The notes below the pieces were generated by a model. The model saw only the letters and a list, made by a program, of their open reading frames with translations, ran no database searches and was not told the origin of the DNA. Of a DNA stretch of 64,000 bases, positions 29,885 through 40,048 are shown in pieces; the stretch's first letter is position 1, and every line of letters begins with the position of its first letter. A program made the translations under genes and the position numbers. Origin of the DNA: Phreatobacter sp. (GTDB lineage Bacteria > Pseudomonadota > Alphaproteobacteria > Rhizobiales > Phreatobacteraceae); contig NZ_JALHMP010000017.1 of NCBI RefSeq assembly GCF_022843985.1, positions 32,270-96,269 of the forward strand. Direction: 5' to 3'.

Positions 29885-30835
29885 ATGACCCAGGATCCTT
29901 CGTCCTTCGTGCTGAAGCGCCGGCACTTGCTCGGGATCGAGGGGCTTTCCCCCGCCGAGATCACCGGCCTCCTCGACCTTGCCGAGGAATTCGTCACCCT
30001 CAACCGACAGGTCGAGAAGAAACGCACGTCGCTCCGCGGCCGTACGCAGATCAACCTGTTCTTCGAATCCTCGACACGGACCCAGTCCTCCTTCGAACTG
30101 GCGGGCAAACGCCTCGGCGCCGACGTCATGAACATGTCGGTGGCCCAGTCCTCGATCAAGAAGGGCGAGACGCTGATCGATACGGCGCTCACCCTCAATG
30201 CCATGCATCCCGACATCCTGATCATGCGCCATGCCGCGTCGGGGGCCGTCGAACTGCTGGCGAAGAAGGTCGATTGCTCGGTGGTCAATGCCGGCGACGG
30301 CACCCATGAACATCCCACCCAGGCCCTGCTGGACGCCCTCACGATCCGCCGGAACAAGGGCCGGATCGAGCGGCTGACGGTCGCCATCTGCGGCGACATC
30401 CTGCATTCGCGCGTGGCGCGCTCCAACATCATCCTGCTCAACGCCATGCAGGCGCGCGTGCGCGCGATCGGCCCCTCGACGCTGTTGCCCGCCGCCGTCG
30501 AGCGCCTCGGCGTCGAGGTCTACCGCGACATGAAGGAAGGCCTGAAGGACGTCGACATCGTCATGATGCTGCGCCTCCAGCGGGAGCGGATGAACGGCTC
30601 CTTCGTGCCGTCGGTCCAGGAATATTTCCACTATTTCGGCCTCGACGAGGCCAAGCTCCGCTACGCCAAACCGGACGCGCTGGTGATGCATCCCGGCCCG
30701 ATGAATCGCGGTGTCGAGATCTCCACCGCCGTCGCCGACGGCGCCCAGTCGCTGATCCGCGAGCAGGTGGAGATGGGCGTCGCGGTGCGCATGGCTGTGC
30801 TGGAAGCCCTCGCCCGCAACCTGCCAAACGCGTGA
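29885..30835 (+). CDS. pyrB: Aspartate carbamoyltransferase catalytic subunit
   Basis: A 316-residue enzyme making N-carbamoyl-aspartate in pyrimidine synthesis. The carbamoyl-phosphate loop [20 protein letters not shown] and the segments [22 protein letters not shown] and [13 protein letters not shown] are intact. The next gene is a non-catalytic dihydroorotase homologue, whose GTG codon overlaps the pyrB stop; in several bacteria such a homologue is a structural partner of PyrB. No pyrI regulatory gene is seen. Confidence 0.96.
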   Translation: MTQDPSSFVLKRRHLLGIEGLSPAEITGLLDLAEEFVTLNRQVEKKRTSLRGRTQINLFFESSTRTQSSFELAGKRLGADVMNMSVAQSSIKKGETLIDTALTLNAMHPDILIMRHAASGAVELLAKKVDCSVVNAGDGTHEHPTQALLDALTIRRNKGRIERLTVAICGDILHSRVARSNIILLNAMQARVRAIGPSTLLPAAVERLGVEVYRDMKEGLKDVDIVMMLRLQRERMNGSFVPSVQEYFHYFGLDEAKLRYAKPDALVMHPGPMNRGVEISTAVADGAQSLIREQVEMGVAVRMAVLEALARNLPNA

Positions 30836-30846
30836 GGGCCCTGCCG

Positions 30847-32148
30847 ATGACCGCACAGCGCCCTCTCCTTCTCGCCAATGCCCTGCTGATCGATCCGGCG
30901 GCCGGCACCGAACGTCACGGCGGCCTTCTGGTCAGGGACGGCCTGATCGCCGATGCGGGCCCGCACCTCGCCGCCGGAACCGCGCCCGAGGGCACCGAGA
31001 TCGTCGATTGCGGCGGCCGCGTCGTGGCGCCCGGCCTCGTCGACATGCGCTGCTTCGTCGGCGAGCCTGGCTACGAATACCGCGAGACCATCGCCTCGGC
31101 GACGGCGGCCGCGGCAGCGGGCGGCGTCACCACCCTGGTCTGCCAGCCGGCGACCGACCCGGCCATCGATGATCCCGCCATCGTCGACTTCCTGCTGCGC
31201 CGCGCCCGCGACACCGGCATCGTCCATTTCCATCCCATGGCGGCCATCACCAAGAAGCTCGGCGGCCGCGAGATGACCGAATTCGGCCTGCTCCAGGAGG
31301 CCGGCGCCGTCGCCTTCACCGACGGGGCGCGCTCGGTCACCGACGCCCTGGTGATGCGCCGGGCCATGACCTATGCGCGCGATTTCGACGCCCTCATCGT
31401 CCATCACACCGAGGACCCGGCCCTGGTCGGCGAAGGCGTCATGAACGAAGGGGAATTCGCCTCGCGACTGGGGCTCACCGGCATCCCGGTCGAGGCCGAG
31501 ACGATCATGCTCGAGCGCGACCTGCGCCTCGTCAAGCTCACCGGCGCCCGCTACCACGCCGCCGCGATCACCTGCCGCGACTCGCTCGCCATCATCGCCC
31601 GGGCGAAGAATGAGGGGTTGCCCGTGACCGCGGCGGTGACGATCAACCACCTCACCCTCAACGAGAATGACATCGGCAGCTACCGTACCTTCTGCAAGCT
31701 CACGCCGCCCTTGCGCACCGAGGATGACCGCCTCGCCCTTGCCGACGCGGTCGCCGACGGCACGATCGATGTTATTGTCTCAGACCACGATCCGCAGGAT
31801 GTCGAGACCAAGCGCCTGCCCTTTGCCGAGGCGATGCCCGGGGCGGTCGGCGTCGAGACCATGCTGCCGGCGGCCCTGCGTCTGGTCCATGCCGGGCTGG
31901 TGCCGCTCGCAGCCCTGCTGAAGGCCCTGTCGACGGCGCCTGCCGCGCTGCTTCGCCTGCCCGGCGGCACGCTGTCCAGGGGCACGCCCGCCGATCTCAT
32001 CGTCCTCGACCTCGACACGCCATGGGTGCTTGACCGCGACGACCTCAGGTCGAAGTGCAAGAACTCGCCCTTCGACGAGGCGCGCATGAGCGGCCGTGTC
32101 CTGCGCACCATCGTCGGCGGGCGCACCGTCCACGCCCTCGCCGACTGA
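30847..32148 (+). CDS. pyrC: Dihydroorotase-like protein PyrC', probably non-catalytic
   Basis: About 433 residues of the dihydroorotase/amidohydrolase fold. The zinc-binding motif that normally reads H-x-H in PGLIDxHVHLREPG is here [14 protein letters not shown], lacking both histidines, as in the non-catalytic PyrC' proteins of pyrBC' operons that support PyrB. Remaining features ([39 protein letters not shown]) are well kept. ATG 30847 is used; GTG 30832 overlapping the pyrB stop is possible. An active pyrC must lie elsewhere in the genome. Confidence 0.9.
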   Translation: MTAQRPLLLANALLIDPAAGTERHGGLLVRDGLIADAGPHLAAGTAPEGTEIVDCGGRVVAPGLVDMRCFVGEPGYEYRETIASATAAAAAGGVTTLVCQPATDPAIDDPAIVDFLLRRARDTGIVHFHPMAAITKKLGGREMTEFGLLQEAGAVAFTDGARSVTDALVMRRAMTYARDFDALIVHHTEDPALVGEGVMNEGEFASRLGLTGIPVEAETIMLERDLRLVKLTGARYHAAAITCRDSLAIIARAKNEGLPVTAAVTINHLTLNENDIGSYRTFCKLTPPLRTEDDRLALADAVADGTIDVIVSDHDPQDVETKRLPFAEAMPGAVGVETMLPAALRLVHAGLVPLAALLKALSTAPAALLRLPGGTLSRGTPADLIVLDLDTPWVLDRDDLRSKCKNSPFDEARMSGRVLRTIVGGRTVHALAD

Positions 32149-32156
32149 CGCCGGAC

Positions 32157-32187
32157 GGTCGCGGAAGGCATGCGGCCACACTTTTTT
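32157..32187 (+). terminator. Possible terminator after pyrC
   Basis: GGTCGC and GCGGCC form a 6-bp stem (one G-T pair) around a 9-nt loop, followed after ACAC by six T. It begins 8 bp beyond the pyrC stop and 90 bp before plsY. The gap between stem and T-run makes its strength uncertain. Confidence 0.42.
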
Positions 32188-32276
32188 CGTGCAAAGCCCT
32201 GTCTCCGCGCGCCGAAGGCATGGCCTTTGACTACAAATTGGCTCTAGCCTGTCCTCCCCGTTCCGGTGCCCGCCCC

Positions 32277-32897
32277 ATGTTCGCCGCCGCATCCCTCCCC
32301 GTGCTCATCGCCGCCCTCGGCTTCGGCTACCTCCTCGGCTCGATCCCCTTCGGCCTGGTTCTGACCCGCAGCGCCGGTCTTGGCGACATCCGTGCCATCG
32401 GCTCGGGCAATATCGGCGCGACCAACGTGCTACGCACCGGCAACCGCAAGCTCGCGGCGGCGACGCTCCTTCTCGACGGGCTCAAGGGCACGGCGGCCGT
32501 GCTGATCGCCGGCATGTTCGATCCCGCCGCGGCGCTGGCCGCCGGGTTCGGGGCCTTCCTCGGCCATGTGTTCCCGGTCTGGCTCGGCTTCAGGGGCGGC
32601 AAGGGCGTGGCGACCTTCCTCGGCATTCTCGTCGCCATCCACTGGCCGACCTTCCTCGTCTGTGCAGCGATCTGGATCGCCATGGCCTATGCTTTCCGCT
32701 TCTCCTCGCTGGCGGCGCTGACCGCCAGCATCACCACACCGGTGATCCTGTTCGTCGCCGGCCTCGGCTGGCCCACCGTCGCCGTTGTTGCCGCCATGAC
32801 GGTCCTTCTCGTTGCCAAACATCACGAGAATATTGGCAGGCTCCTGGCCGGCACCGAGAGCCGCATCGGCGCCAAAAGCGAGAAACCGCCGGGATGA
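32277..32897 (+). CDS. plsY: Glycerol-3-phosphate acyltransferase PlsY
   Basis: A 206-residue inner-membrane enzyme that acylates glycerol 3-phosphate from acyl phosphate, the first step of phospholipid synthesis. Conserved loops are all present: [30 protein letters not shown] and the C-terminal [14 protein letters not shown]. Five to seven hydrophobic segments are visible. It overlaps dprA by 4 bp (ATGA). Confidence 0.95.
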   Translation: MFAAASLPVLIAALGFGYLLGSIPFGLVLTRSAGLGDIRAIGSGNIGATNVLRTGNRKLAAATLLLDGLKGTAAVLIAGMFDPAAALAAGFGAFLGHVFPVWLGFRGGKGVATFLGILVAIHWPTFLVCAAIWIAMAYAFRFSSLAALTASITTPVILFVAGLGWPTVAVVAAMTVLLVAKHHENIGRLLAGTESRIGAKSEKPPG

Positions 32898-34033
32898 ACA
32901 CGCCGGGCGACGACCTCTTCGCACGCCCCACCGCCGCGATCCGCCTGACGGATCGACAGAGACTCGACTGGCTCCGCCTCGCCCGGTCCGAAAATGTCGG
33001 CCCCCGCACCTTCCGCGAACTGATCAATATCTACGGCAGCGCCAGCGCTGCGCTGGAGGCCATCCCGGAACTCTCGCGCCGCGGCGGCGGGCGTTCCATC
33101 CGTATCGTCAGCCTCGCCGAGGCGGAACGGGAAATGGCCCGTGCCGCGGCCTTCGGCGTCAGCATCGTCGCCATCGGCGAGCGCGATTATCCCGACCGCC
33201 TGCGCCGCATCGCCTCCGCCCCGCCGCTGATCGCCCTGCGCGGCGACCTGGCCTGCCTGTCCCGGCCGATGATCGGCCTCGTTGGTTCGCGCAACGCTTC
33301 CATCGCCGGGATCAAGATGGCAGCGCTCCTCGCCCGCGGCCTTGGACAGGCCGGTTTCACCACCGTCTCGGGCCTCGCCCGCGGCATCGACGCCGCCGCC
33401 CACGAGGCCTCCCTGGCCACCGGTACGGTGGCCGTCCTCGCCGGCGGGCAGGACCAGGTCTACCCCGCCGACAACGAACCGCTCCTGACGCGGCTCTTGC
33501 ATGCCGGCGCGGCCATCAGCGAAATGCCTATGGGCCACGAGCCGCGCGCCCGTGATTTCCCGCGTCGCAACCGTCTGATCGCCGGCCTGTCCATCGGCGT
33601 CATCGTGGTCGAGGCGGCGGAGCGCTCGGGCTCGCTCATCACCGCGCGCCTGGCGCTGGAGGAGAACCGCGAGGTCTTTGCCGTCCCCGGTTCGCCGCTC
33701 GACCCGCGGGCCGAAGGTACCAATCGTCTCCTCAAGCAGGGCGCGACGCTCGTCACGGAGGTCGATGATGTCCTTGCCGTGCTTAACCCCATTCTCGCCC
33801 GCCCGCCCGACGACGCGGCGCTGGAGGAGGACGAGCACGACATGCAGCAAGCCGATCCCGGCGACGACGGCCGCCAACGCATTCTCGCCCTGCTCGGGCC
33901 GGTGCCGGTGACGCCCGACGACATCGTCCGGGCCTCGGGGCTCGGCGCGGCGGCGGTGCGCGTGGCGCTTCTGGAACTCGAACTGGCCGGCCGCCTTCAC
34001 CGCGATCCCGGTGGCCGGGTCTCGCTGCTCTGA
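32894..34033 (+). CDS. dprA: DNA-processing protein DprA
   Basis: A 379-residue protein that binds incoming single-stranded DNA and loads RecA in transformation. The Rossmann-like core has [59 protein letters not shown] and [12 protein letters not shown]. The C-terminal ~60 residues form a winged-helix-like DML1 region ([20 protein letters not shown]). Its start overlaps plsY, and its 3' end overlaps a small antisense gene by 37 bp. Confidence 0.95.
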   Translation: MNTPGDDLFARPTAAIRLTDRQRLDWLRLARSENVGPRTFRELINIYGSASAALEAIPELSRRGGGRSIRIVSLAEAEREMARAAAFGVSIVAIGERDYPDRLRRIASAPPLIALRGDLACLSRPMIGLVGSRNASIAGIKMAALLARGLGQAGFTTVSGLARGIDAAAHEASLATGTVAVLAGGQDQVYPADNEPLLTRLLHAGAAISEMPMGHEPRARDFPRRNRLIAGLSIGVIVVEAAERSGSLITARLALEENREVFAVPGSPLDPRAEGTNRLLKQGATLVTEVDDVLAVLNPILARPPDDAALEEDEHDMQQADPGDDGRQRILALLGPVPVTPDDIVRASGLGAAAVRVALLELELAGRLHRDPGGRVSLL

Positions 34034-34281
34034 GGCGGCAGTCCGGCACGGCCGTCGCGACGCATCAGCCGCGCCTGTTGCTCGGCCTCAAGCCGCGTCA
34101 TATCGGCGAGATAGGCAAGAAGATGCAGGTCGGCGGCGCGGGCGAGGTCCACCATTTCCCCAGCGAGCTTGGCCAGATAGGCGGCAAGCTCCTCCCGTCG
34201 GACATGCGGCGGCGCATTTGCAGAGCCCCCATCCCGGACATCGCGCGATCCGGTCCAGCGCCGTCCGCCACGGCTCGACAT
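33997..34281 (-). CDS. Small helical hypothetical protein
   Basis: A 94-residue frame starting at ATG 34281 and ending inside the 3' end of dprA on the opposite strand. The middle (residues 28-66) is a strongly amphipathic helical region, [20 protein letters not shown] followed by [20 protein letters not shown], which looks protein-like rather than a by-product of GC bias; the ends are low-complexity Arg/Gly/Ser. No family is named with confidence. Overlap with dprA is plausible for convergent genes. Confidence 0.52.
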   Translation of the reverse strand: MSSRGGRRWTGSRDVRDGGSANAPPHVRREELAAYLAKLAGEMVDLARAADLHLLAYLADMTRLEAEQQARLMRRDGRAGLPPQSSETRPPGSR

Positions 34282-34355
34282 GCACCACTCCCGCCCCGAG
34301 ACGTCCACCTGTGTAACGGACGGTATGTACAACCTTTAGTTTATGTCAATGAAAG

Positions 34356-34374
34356 ATGCATTATAAACGTGCAT
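34356..34374 (+). promoter_or_regulatory. Possible -10 region of topA with flanking inverted repeat
   Basis: TATAAA (34362-34367) is a good -10 box about 110 bp upstream of topA in an AT-rich island. It is bracketed by ATGCA (34356-34360) and TGCAT (34370-34374). No clear -35 is found at 17 nt, so the assignment is tentative. Confidence 0.33.
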
Positions 34375-34480
34375 TCCGACGGCCATTTGACTTGGCGCGG
34401 CCTTGTGCCCATGTTCCGGCCGACTTGTGGCACCGCATCATCGGCGAGCCGACATTTCCGAGGGGCAAAGGCGCGTGGCC

Positions 34481-37189
34481 GTGAACGTCGTTATCGTCGA
34501 ATCGCCGGCCAAGGCCAAGACGATCAACAAATATCTGGGATCCGACTACGAGGTCATCGCCTCGTTCGGCCATGTGCGCGACCTGCCGCCGAAGGACGGG
34601 TCGGTGGATCCCGATGCCGATTTCGCCATGATCTGGGAAGCGGACGGCCGCGGCGCCAAGCGCATCGGCGAGATCGCCAAGCTGGTGAAGGGCGCCGACA
34701 AACTCATCCTCGCCACCGACCCCGATCGCGAGGGAGAGGCTATTTCCTGGCACCTGCTCGAGGCGCTCAAGGAAAAGCGCGTGATCAAGGACATGCCGGT
34801 CGAGCGCGTGACGTTCAACGCGATCACCAGACAGGCGGTCCAGGAGGCGATGGCGGCGCCGCGGTTGATCGACACCGCGCTGGTCGAAGCCTATCTCGCC
34901 CGCCGCGCCCTCGACTATCTCGTCGGGTTCCGCCTGTCCCCTGTGCTCTGGCGCAAGCTCCCAGGCGCCCGCTCCGCCGGCCGCGTCCAGTCGGTGGCGC
35001 TGCGGCTGGTCTGCGAGCGCGAAGCCGAGATCGAGCGATTCCGCAAAAAGGAATATTGGTCGCTGGTCGCGACGCTCGCGACACCGCGGGGCGAAGGCTT
35101 CGAGGCCCGCCTCGTCGGCGCCGACGGCCAGAAGATCCAGCGGCTCGACGTCGGCACCGAGGCCGAGGCGCGGGCCTTCGAAAAGGCCCTGGCGGAGGCC
35201 CATTTCGCCGTGTCGGGCGTCGAGGCCAAGCCCGCCCGGCGTCACCCCTACGCGCCCTTCACCACCTCGACGCTGCAGCAGGAGGCCAGCCGCAAGCTTG
35301 GCTTCGCCCCGGCGCGCACCATGCAGGTGGCCCAGCGCCTCTATGAAGGCACCGATATCGGCGGCGAGACGGTCGGCCTCATCACCTACATGCGAACCGA
35401 CGGCGTCGACGTCGCCCCGGAGGCGGTCGCTGCGATCCGCGATCTCATCGGTAAGGATTTCGGGGGCCGTTACGTGCCGGGCTCCCCGCGCAAGTACTCG
35501 TCGAAGCAGAAGAACGCCCAGGAGGCCCACGAGGCCATCCGCCCGACCGATGCCCGGCGCCATCCGCGCGATGTCGCCCGTTTCCTGGAGCCCGAGCAGG
35601 CGCGCCTCTACGAACTCATCTGGAAGCGCACCGTCGCCTCGCAGATGGAGAGCGCCGAACTGGAGCGCACCACGGTGGATATCGACGCCACCGTCGGCGG
35701 CCTCGGGTCGTCCATGGGTCGCAAGCTGGAGCTGCGCGCCACCGGCCAGGTGGTGAAATTCGACGGCTTCCTGACCCTCTACACCGAGGACCGCGACGAC
35801 GACAGCGACGACGACGACGCCAAGCGCCTGCCGGCCATGACCGTCGGCGAGAAGCTCGCCCGCCGGGCCATCGCCACGACCCAGCATTTCACCGAGCCGC
35901 CGCCGCGCTATTCCGAGGCGAGCCTCGTCAAGCGGATGGAGGAACTCGGGATCGGCCGGCCCTCCACCTATGCCTCGACGCTGCAGACCCTGCAGGACCG
36001 CGACTATGTGAAGATCGACAAGAAGCGCCTCGTCCCGGAAGACAAGGGCCGCCTGGTCATCGCCTTCCTGGAGAATTTCTTCGAGCGCTATGTCGAATAC
36101 GGTTTTACCGCCGCGCTGGAGGAGAAGCTCGACCTCGTTTCCAACAGCGAGCTCGACTGGAAGGCTCTGCTCCGCGACTTCTGGCGGGACTTTGCCGCCG
36201 CCATCGACGAGACCAAGGAACTGCGCGTCTCGGACGTGCTCTCCGCGCTCAATGACAGCCTCGGCCCGCACATCTTTCCCGACAAGGGCGACGGGACCAA
36301 TCCGCGCGCCTGTCCGGCCTGCAGCACCGGCGCCCTGTCGCTGAAACTCGGCAAGTTCGGCGCCTTCATCGGCTGCTCGAACTATCCCGAATGCCGCTTC
36401 ACCCGCCAGCTCGCCGCCCCTGGTCCGGATTCCGACGGCGAGGGTCCGGCCTCAGCCGGCGCCGACGGCACGCGCAAGCTCGGCGCCGACCCGGTGAGTG
36501 GCCTCGAAGTGACCGTGCGCGACGGCCGCTTCGGCCCGTATGTGCAGCTCGGCGAGGGCGAGAAACCGAAGCGCTCCTCGCTGCCCAAGGGCATGACACC
36601 GGCCGGCCTCGACCTCGAAAGGGCGCTCGCCCTGCTTGAATTGCCGAAGGAAGTGGCCAGGCACCCCGAAAGCGGTAATCCGATCCTCGTCGGCATCGGC
36701 CGCTATGGACCCTATGTCCAGCACGAGAAGACCTACGCCAATCTCGAAAAGGACGACGACGTGCTGGCGATCGGCGCCAACCGCGCCATCGATCTCGTCA
36801 TCGCCAAGGAAAGCGGCGCCAAGAGCCGGTTCGGCCGCGGCAGCGCCCCGGCCGGCCGCGAGCTCGGCGAGCACCCGACCCTCGGCGGCCTCGTCACCGT
36901 CATGGCCGGCCGCTATGGCCCCTATGTGAAACACGGCTCGGTCAACGCCACACTGCCCAAGGGCAAGGACGCCGCTGCTCTCACCATGGAGGAGGCCGTG
37001 CCGCTGCTCGCGGCGCGCGCCGAAACCGCCGGATCCGGCAAGAAGCCGCCAGCCCGCGGCAAGGTGGCCGCCAAGGCACCGGCCAAGCCAAAGACCGCGG
37101 CGAAGGGCGCGGCCAAGGCGTCCGACGCCAAGGCCAAGGCCACGACCAAGACGGCTTCGAAGCCCAAGGCCGCCAGGCCGAAGGCGTAG
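34481..37189 (+). CDS. topA: DNA topoisomerase I
   Basis: A 902-residue type IA topoisomerase relaxing negative supercoils. The TOPRIM domain opens NVVIVESPAKAKTINKYLG with DPDREGEAISWH; the active-site tyrosine is in GLITYMRTDGVDV. A C4 zinc-ribbon follows (CPACSTGALSL, IGCSNYPECRF), then repeats of the GRYGPYVQ/K type, and a Lys/Ala-rich tail of about 50 residues. The start is GTG 34481, at the conserved first residue; GTG 34475 is an alternative. It lies in the plsY-dprA-topA-rnr order typical of Hyphomicrobiales. Confidence 0.95.
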   Translation: MNVVIVESPAKAKTINKYLGSDYEVIASFGHVRDLPPKDGSVDPDADFAMIWEADGRGAKRIGEIAKLVKGADKLILATDPDREGEAISWHLLEALKEKRVIKDMPVERVTFNAITRQAVQEAMAAPRLIDTALVEAYLARRALDYLVGFRLSPVLWRKLPGARSAGRVQSVALRLVCEREAEIERFRKKEYWSLVATLATPRGEGFEARLVGADGQKIQRLDVGTEAEARAFEKALAEAHFAVSGVEAKPARRHPYAPFTTSTLQQEASRKLGFAPARTMQVAQRLYEGTDIGGETVGLITYMRTDGVDVAPEAVAAIRDLIGKDFGGRYVPGSPRKYSSKQKNAQEAHEAIRPTDARRHPRDVARFLEPEQARLYELIWKRTVASQMESAELERTTVDIDATVGGLGSSMGRKLELRATGQVVKFDGFLTLYTEDRDDDSDDDDAKRLPAMTVGEKLARRAIATTQHFTEPPPRYSEASLVKRMEELGIGRPSTYASTLQTLQDRDYVKIDKKRLVPEDKGRLVIAFLENFFERYVEYGFTAALEEKLDLVSNSELDWKALLRDFWRDFAAAIDETKELRVSDVLSALNDSLGPHIFPDKGDGTNPRACPACSTGALSLKLGKFGAFIGCSNYPECRFTRQLAAPGPDSDGEGPASAGADGTRKLGADPVSGLEVTVRDGRFGPYVQLGEGEKPKRSSLPKGMTPAGLDLERALALLELPKEVARHPESGNPILVGIGRYGPYVQHEKTYANLEKDDDVLAIGANRAIDLVIAKESGAKSRFGRGSAPAGRELGEHPTLGGLVTVMAGRYGPYVKHGSVNATLPKGKDAAALTMEEAVPLLAARAETAGSGKKPPARGKVAAKAPAKPKTAAKGAAKASDAKAKATTKTASKPKAARPKA

Positions 37190-37283
37190 GGATGGGCCTG
37201 CGCCTTCGGCATTTCCCCGAATCCGCCGATCGGCTAGCCTGACCACGCCGTCCGCTGTCGCGTCGGCCTGACCTGGACGTCAT

Positions 37284-39611
37284 TTGCCCCGCAGAGCCAA
37301 GACCGGATCGCCCTCCACCCTGCCCTCGCGCGACGAGGTGCTGGCGTTCATCGCCAGTCAGGCGGGCCGGGTGGGCAAGCGCGAGATCACCCGCCATTTC
37401 GGCCTGCACGGCGCCGAGAAGACGGCGCTGAAGGCGCTGCTGAAAGACATCGTCGACGAAGGCCTCGTCGCCAAGGGCCGCGGCAGGCTGTCGAAACACG
37501 GCGCCCTGCCGCCGGTCATCCTCGTCGACATCCTCACCCGGGACGCCGACGGCGACCTCGTCGGTACGCCCGCCGAATGGGACGAGGACGAGCACGGCGC
37601 ACCTCCCGCCATCGTCATCGCCGTGCCGCATCGCCCGCGCCCCGGCGATCCGGTGCCCGGCCTCGGCGACCGGGCGCTGTTGCGCCTGTCGGACGGTGGC
37701 GCCCCCAGCGACGATCCGCGACCCGTCGGCCGGGTCATGAAGATCCTGGAACGCGGGCGCTCGCGCACCATCGGCGTCTTCCGCGCCGTTCCCGGCCATG
37801 GTGGCCGGCTGCTTCCCATCGACAAGAAGAGTGTCGGCCGCGAACTCGCCATCCCCGAAGAGGCCTCGGGCGATGCCCGGGACGGCGATCTCGTCGCCGT
37901 CGACATCGTGCGCACCTCCCGCTTCGGCCCGCCGGTCGCCAAGGTGCGCGAGCGCCTCGGCAACCTGAAGTCGGAGCGCGCCGTCTCGCTCATCGCGCTT
38001 GAGGTGCACGGCATCCCCCATGTCTTCCGCGCCGACACGCTGGCGGAAGCCGAAAAGGCCGAGCCCGTGGCCGTCGGGCGGCGCGAGGACTGGCGCAAGC
38101 TCCCCCTCGTCACCATCGACCCTCCGGACGCCAAGGACCACGACGACGCCGTCCACGCCGAGCCCGATGCGTCCGAAGACAATGCCGGCGGTTTCATCCT
38201 GACCATCGCCATCGCCGACGTCGCCGCCTATGTGCGTCCCGGCACCGCGCTCGACCGCGAGGCGGCAGTGCGCGGCAACTCGGTCTATTTCCCCGACCGC
38301 GTCGTGCCGATGCTGCCCGAGCGCATCTCCAATGACCTGTGCTCGCTGAAGCCCCACGAGGACCGCCCCGCCCTCGCCTGCCGCGTCGTCATCCGCGCCG
38401 ACGGCCGGCGGAAGACACACAGCTTCCACCGCATCATGATGCGCTCGGCCGCCAAGCTCGCCTATGCCCAGGCCCAGGCCGCCGTCGACGGCCATCCCGA
38501 CGAGACCACCGACGGGCTCGTCGCGCCGGTCCTCAGGCCGCTCTGGGACGCCTATGCGGCGCTGAAGCGCGCCCGCGACGACCGCGAGCCGCTCGACCTC
38601 GACCTGCCCGAGCGCAAGATCGTGCTGACGCCGGAAGGCACAGTGGACCGGGTGGTGATCCCGCAGCGGCTGGATGCGCACCGGCTTATCGAGGAGATGA
38701 TGATCCTCGCCAATGTCTGCGCCGCCGAGACGCTGGAGAAGCACCGCACGCCCTGCATGTACCGGATCCATGACGCACCGAGCATGGAAAAGCTCCTGTC
38801 GCTGAAGGAGTTTCTCAAGACGCTCGACATCGCTCTGCCCAAGGCGGCACTGCTCCGGCCCTCGAATTTCAACCAGATCCTGGCGCGCGCCAGGGGCTCG
38901 GAATCCGCCGAACTGGTCAACCAGGTGGTGCTCCGGTCGCAGTCGCAGGCCCAGTATGATCCGGAGAACATCGGCCATTTCGGCCTGAACCTGCGCCGCT
39001 ACGCCCATTTCACCTCGCCGATCCGCCGCTATGCCGACCTCATCGTCCATCGCGGCCTGATCCGCGCCCTCGGTTTCGGCCCGGACGGCCTGACCGACGG
39101 CCAGGCTGCCTCCCTCGCCGAGATCGCAGCCGAGATCTCCGCCGCCGAGCGCCGCGCCATGGCGGCCGAGCGCGAGACGATCGATCGGCTCATCGCCGCC
39201 CATCTTTCCGAGCGGGTCGGCGATGTCTTCAGCGCCCGCATTTCCGGGATGACGCGCTCCGGCCTCTTCGTGAAGCTGGACGATACCGGCGCCGACGGCT
39301 TCGTGCCCGCCTCGACCATCGGCGGCGACTATTACCGCTACGAGGAGGGCCTGCAGGCCCTTGTCGGCACGCGGACCGGCGAGACCTGGCGCCTTGGCGA
39401 CACGGTGACCGTGCGGCTGGTCGAGGCAGCTCCGGTGGCCGGAGCCCTGCGATTCGAGCTGATGAGCGATGGCCGCAGCGGCCTTGCAGCGGCAGGACGG
39501 GGAGCGCACATAAGCCGTAAGAAGCGCGACGACGGCTTTTCAGACGGACGGCGCGCGCGGCCGGGCGACAAGCCCTCCAGGCCGCCCTGGAAGAAGAAGG
39601 GCCGCAAATGA
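37284..39611 (+). CDS. rnr: Ribonuclease R
   Basis: A 775-residue 3'-5' exoribonuclease. It has an N-terminal helix-turn-helix-like segment (REITRHFGLHGAEKTALKAL), cold-shock-like domains, the RNB catalytic domain with the acidic cluster in DPPDAKDHDDAV and the FTSPIRRYADLIVHR block, an S1 domain near residues 640-720, and a basic C-terminal tail. The start is TTG 37284. It overlaps the DUF983 gene by 4 bp (ATGA). Confidence 0.95.
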   Translation: MPRRAKTGSPSTLPSRDEVLAFIASQAGRVGKREITRHFGLHGAEKTALKALLKDIVDEGLVAKGRGRLSKHGALPPVILVDILTRDADGDLVGTPAEWDEDEHGAPPAIVIAVPHRPRPGDPVPGLGDRALLRLSDGGAPSDDPRPVGRVMKILERGRSRTIGVFRAVPGHGGRLLPIDKKSVGRELAIPEEASGDARDGDLVAVDIVRTSRFGPPVAKVRERLGNLKSERAVSLIALEVHGIPHVFRADTLAEAEKAEPVAVGRREDWRKLPLVTIDPPDAKDHDDAVHAEPDASEDNAGGFILTIAIADVAAYVRPGTALDREAAVRGNSVYFPDRVVPMLPERISNDLCSLKPHEDRPALACRVVIRADGRRKTHSFHRIMMRSAAKLAYAQAQAAVDGHPDETTDGLVAPVLRPLWDAYAALKRARDDREPLDLDLPERKIVLTPEGTVDRVVIPQRLDAHRLIEEMMILANVCAAETLEKHRTPCMYRIHDAPSMEKLLSLKEFLKTLDIALPKAALLRPSNFNQILARARGSESAELVNQVVLRSQSQAQYDPENIGHFGLNLRRYAHFTSPIRRYADLIVHRGLIRALGFGPDGLTDGQAASLAEIAAEISAAERRAMAAERETIDRLIAAHLSERVGDVFSARISGMTRSGLFVKLDDTGADGFVPASTIGGDYYRYEEGLQALVGTRTGETWRLGDTVTVRLVEAAPVAGALRFELMSDGRSGLAAAGRGAHISRKKRDDGFSDGRRARPGDKPSRPPWKKKGRK

Positions 39612-40048
39612 CGGTTCAGATCCTCACCGGTCAGCCTGTCGTCGAGGTCGCGCGCCCGTCACGCAACCTCTGGACGGCGGCGAAACGCGGTCTGCGCTGC
39701 CGTTGCCCGGCCTGTGGTGAGGCGCGGCTTTTCACCTCCTACCTGAAGGTCGCGCCGGTCTGCGACCGTTGCGGCGAGGAACTGCACCACCACCGCGCCG
39801 ACGACGCCCCACCCTACCTCACCATCATGGTGGTCGGCCATGTCATCGTCCCGCTGCTCATGTGGTTCGAGCTCGCCTATGAGCCGGCGCTGTGGATCCA
39901 CGCCGCCATCTGGCTGCCGCTGACCGTGATCATGTCCCTCCTTTTGCTGCCTCCCCTGAAGGGGCTCGTCGTGGGATACCAGTGGGCCATGCGCATGCAC
40001 GGCTTCGACGAGTTCGGCGACGAACGCCAGCAGGGACAGAACCAGTGA
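39608..40048 (+). CDS. DUF983 family membrane protein
   Basis: A 146-residue protein with two CxxC zinc motifs (CRCPACG, CDRCGEE) followed by two hydrophobic helices (YLTIMVVGHVIVPLLMWF and AAIWLPLTVIMSLLLLPP). DUF983 proteins are conserved in alphaproteobacteria, typically encoded next to rnr; their function is not established. It overlaps rnr by 4 bp and the NUDIX gene by 4 bp, so the three are probably one transcript. Confidence 0.9.
   Translation: MTVQILTGQPVVEVARPSRNLWTAAKRGLRCRCPACGEARLFTSYLKVAPVCDRCGEELHHHRADDAPPYLTIMVVGHVIVPLLMWFELAYEPALWIHAAIWLPLTVIMSLLLLPPLKGLVVGYQWAMRMHGFDEFGDERQQGQNQ

Noticed and set aside
34361..36271. Open frame of 636 codons antisense to topA
   Set aside because: Lies wholly opposite conserved topoisomerase motifs; no ribosome site and no recognisable family.
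36981..39509. Very long open frame (842 codons) antisense to rnr and topA
   Set aside because: It mirrors real coding genes in GC-rich DNA with strong third-position GC; the product is low-complexity and matches no family.
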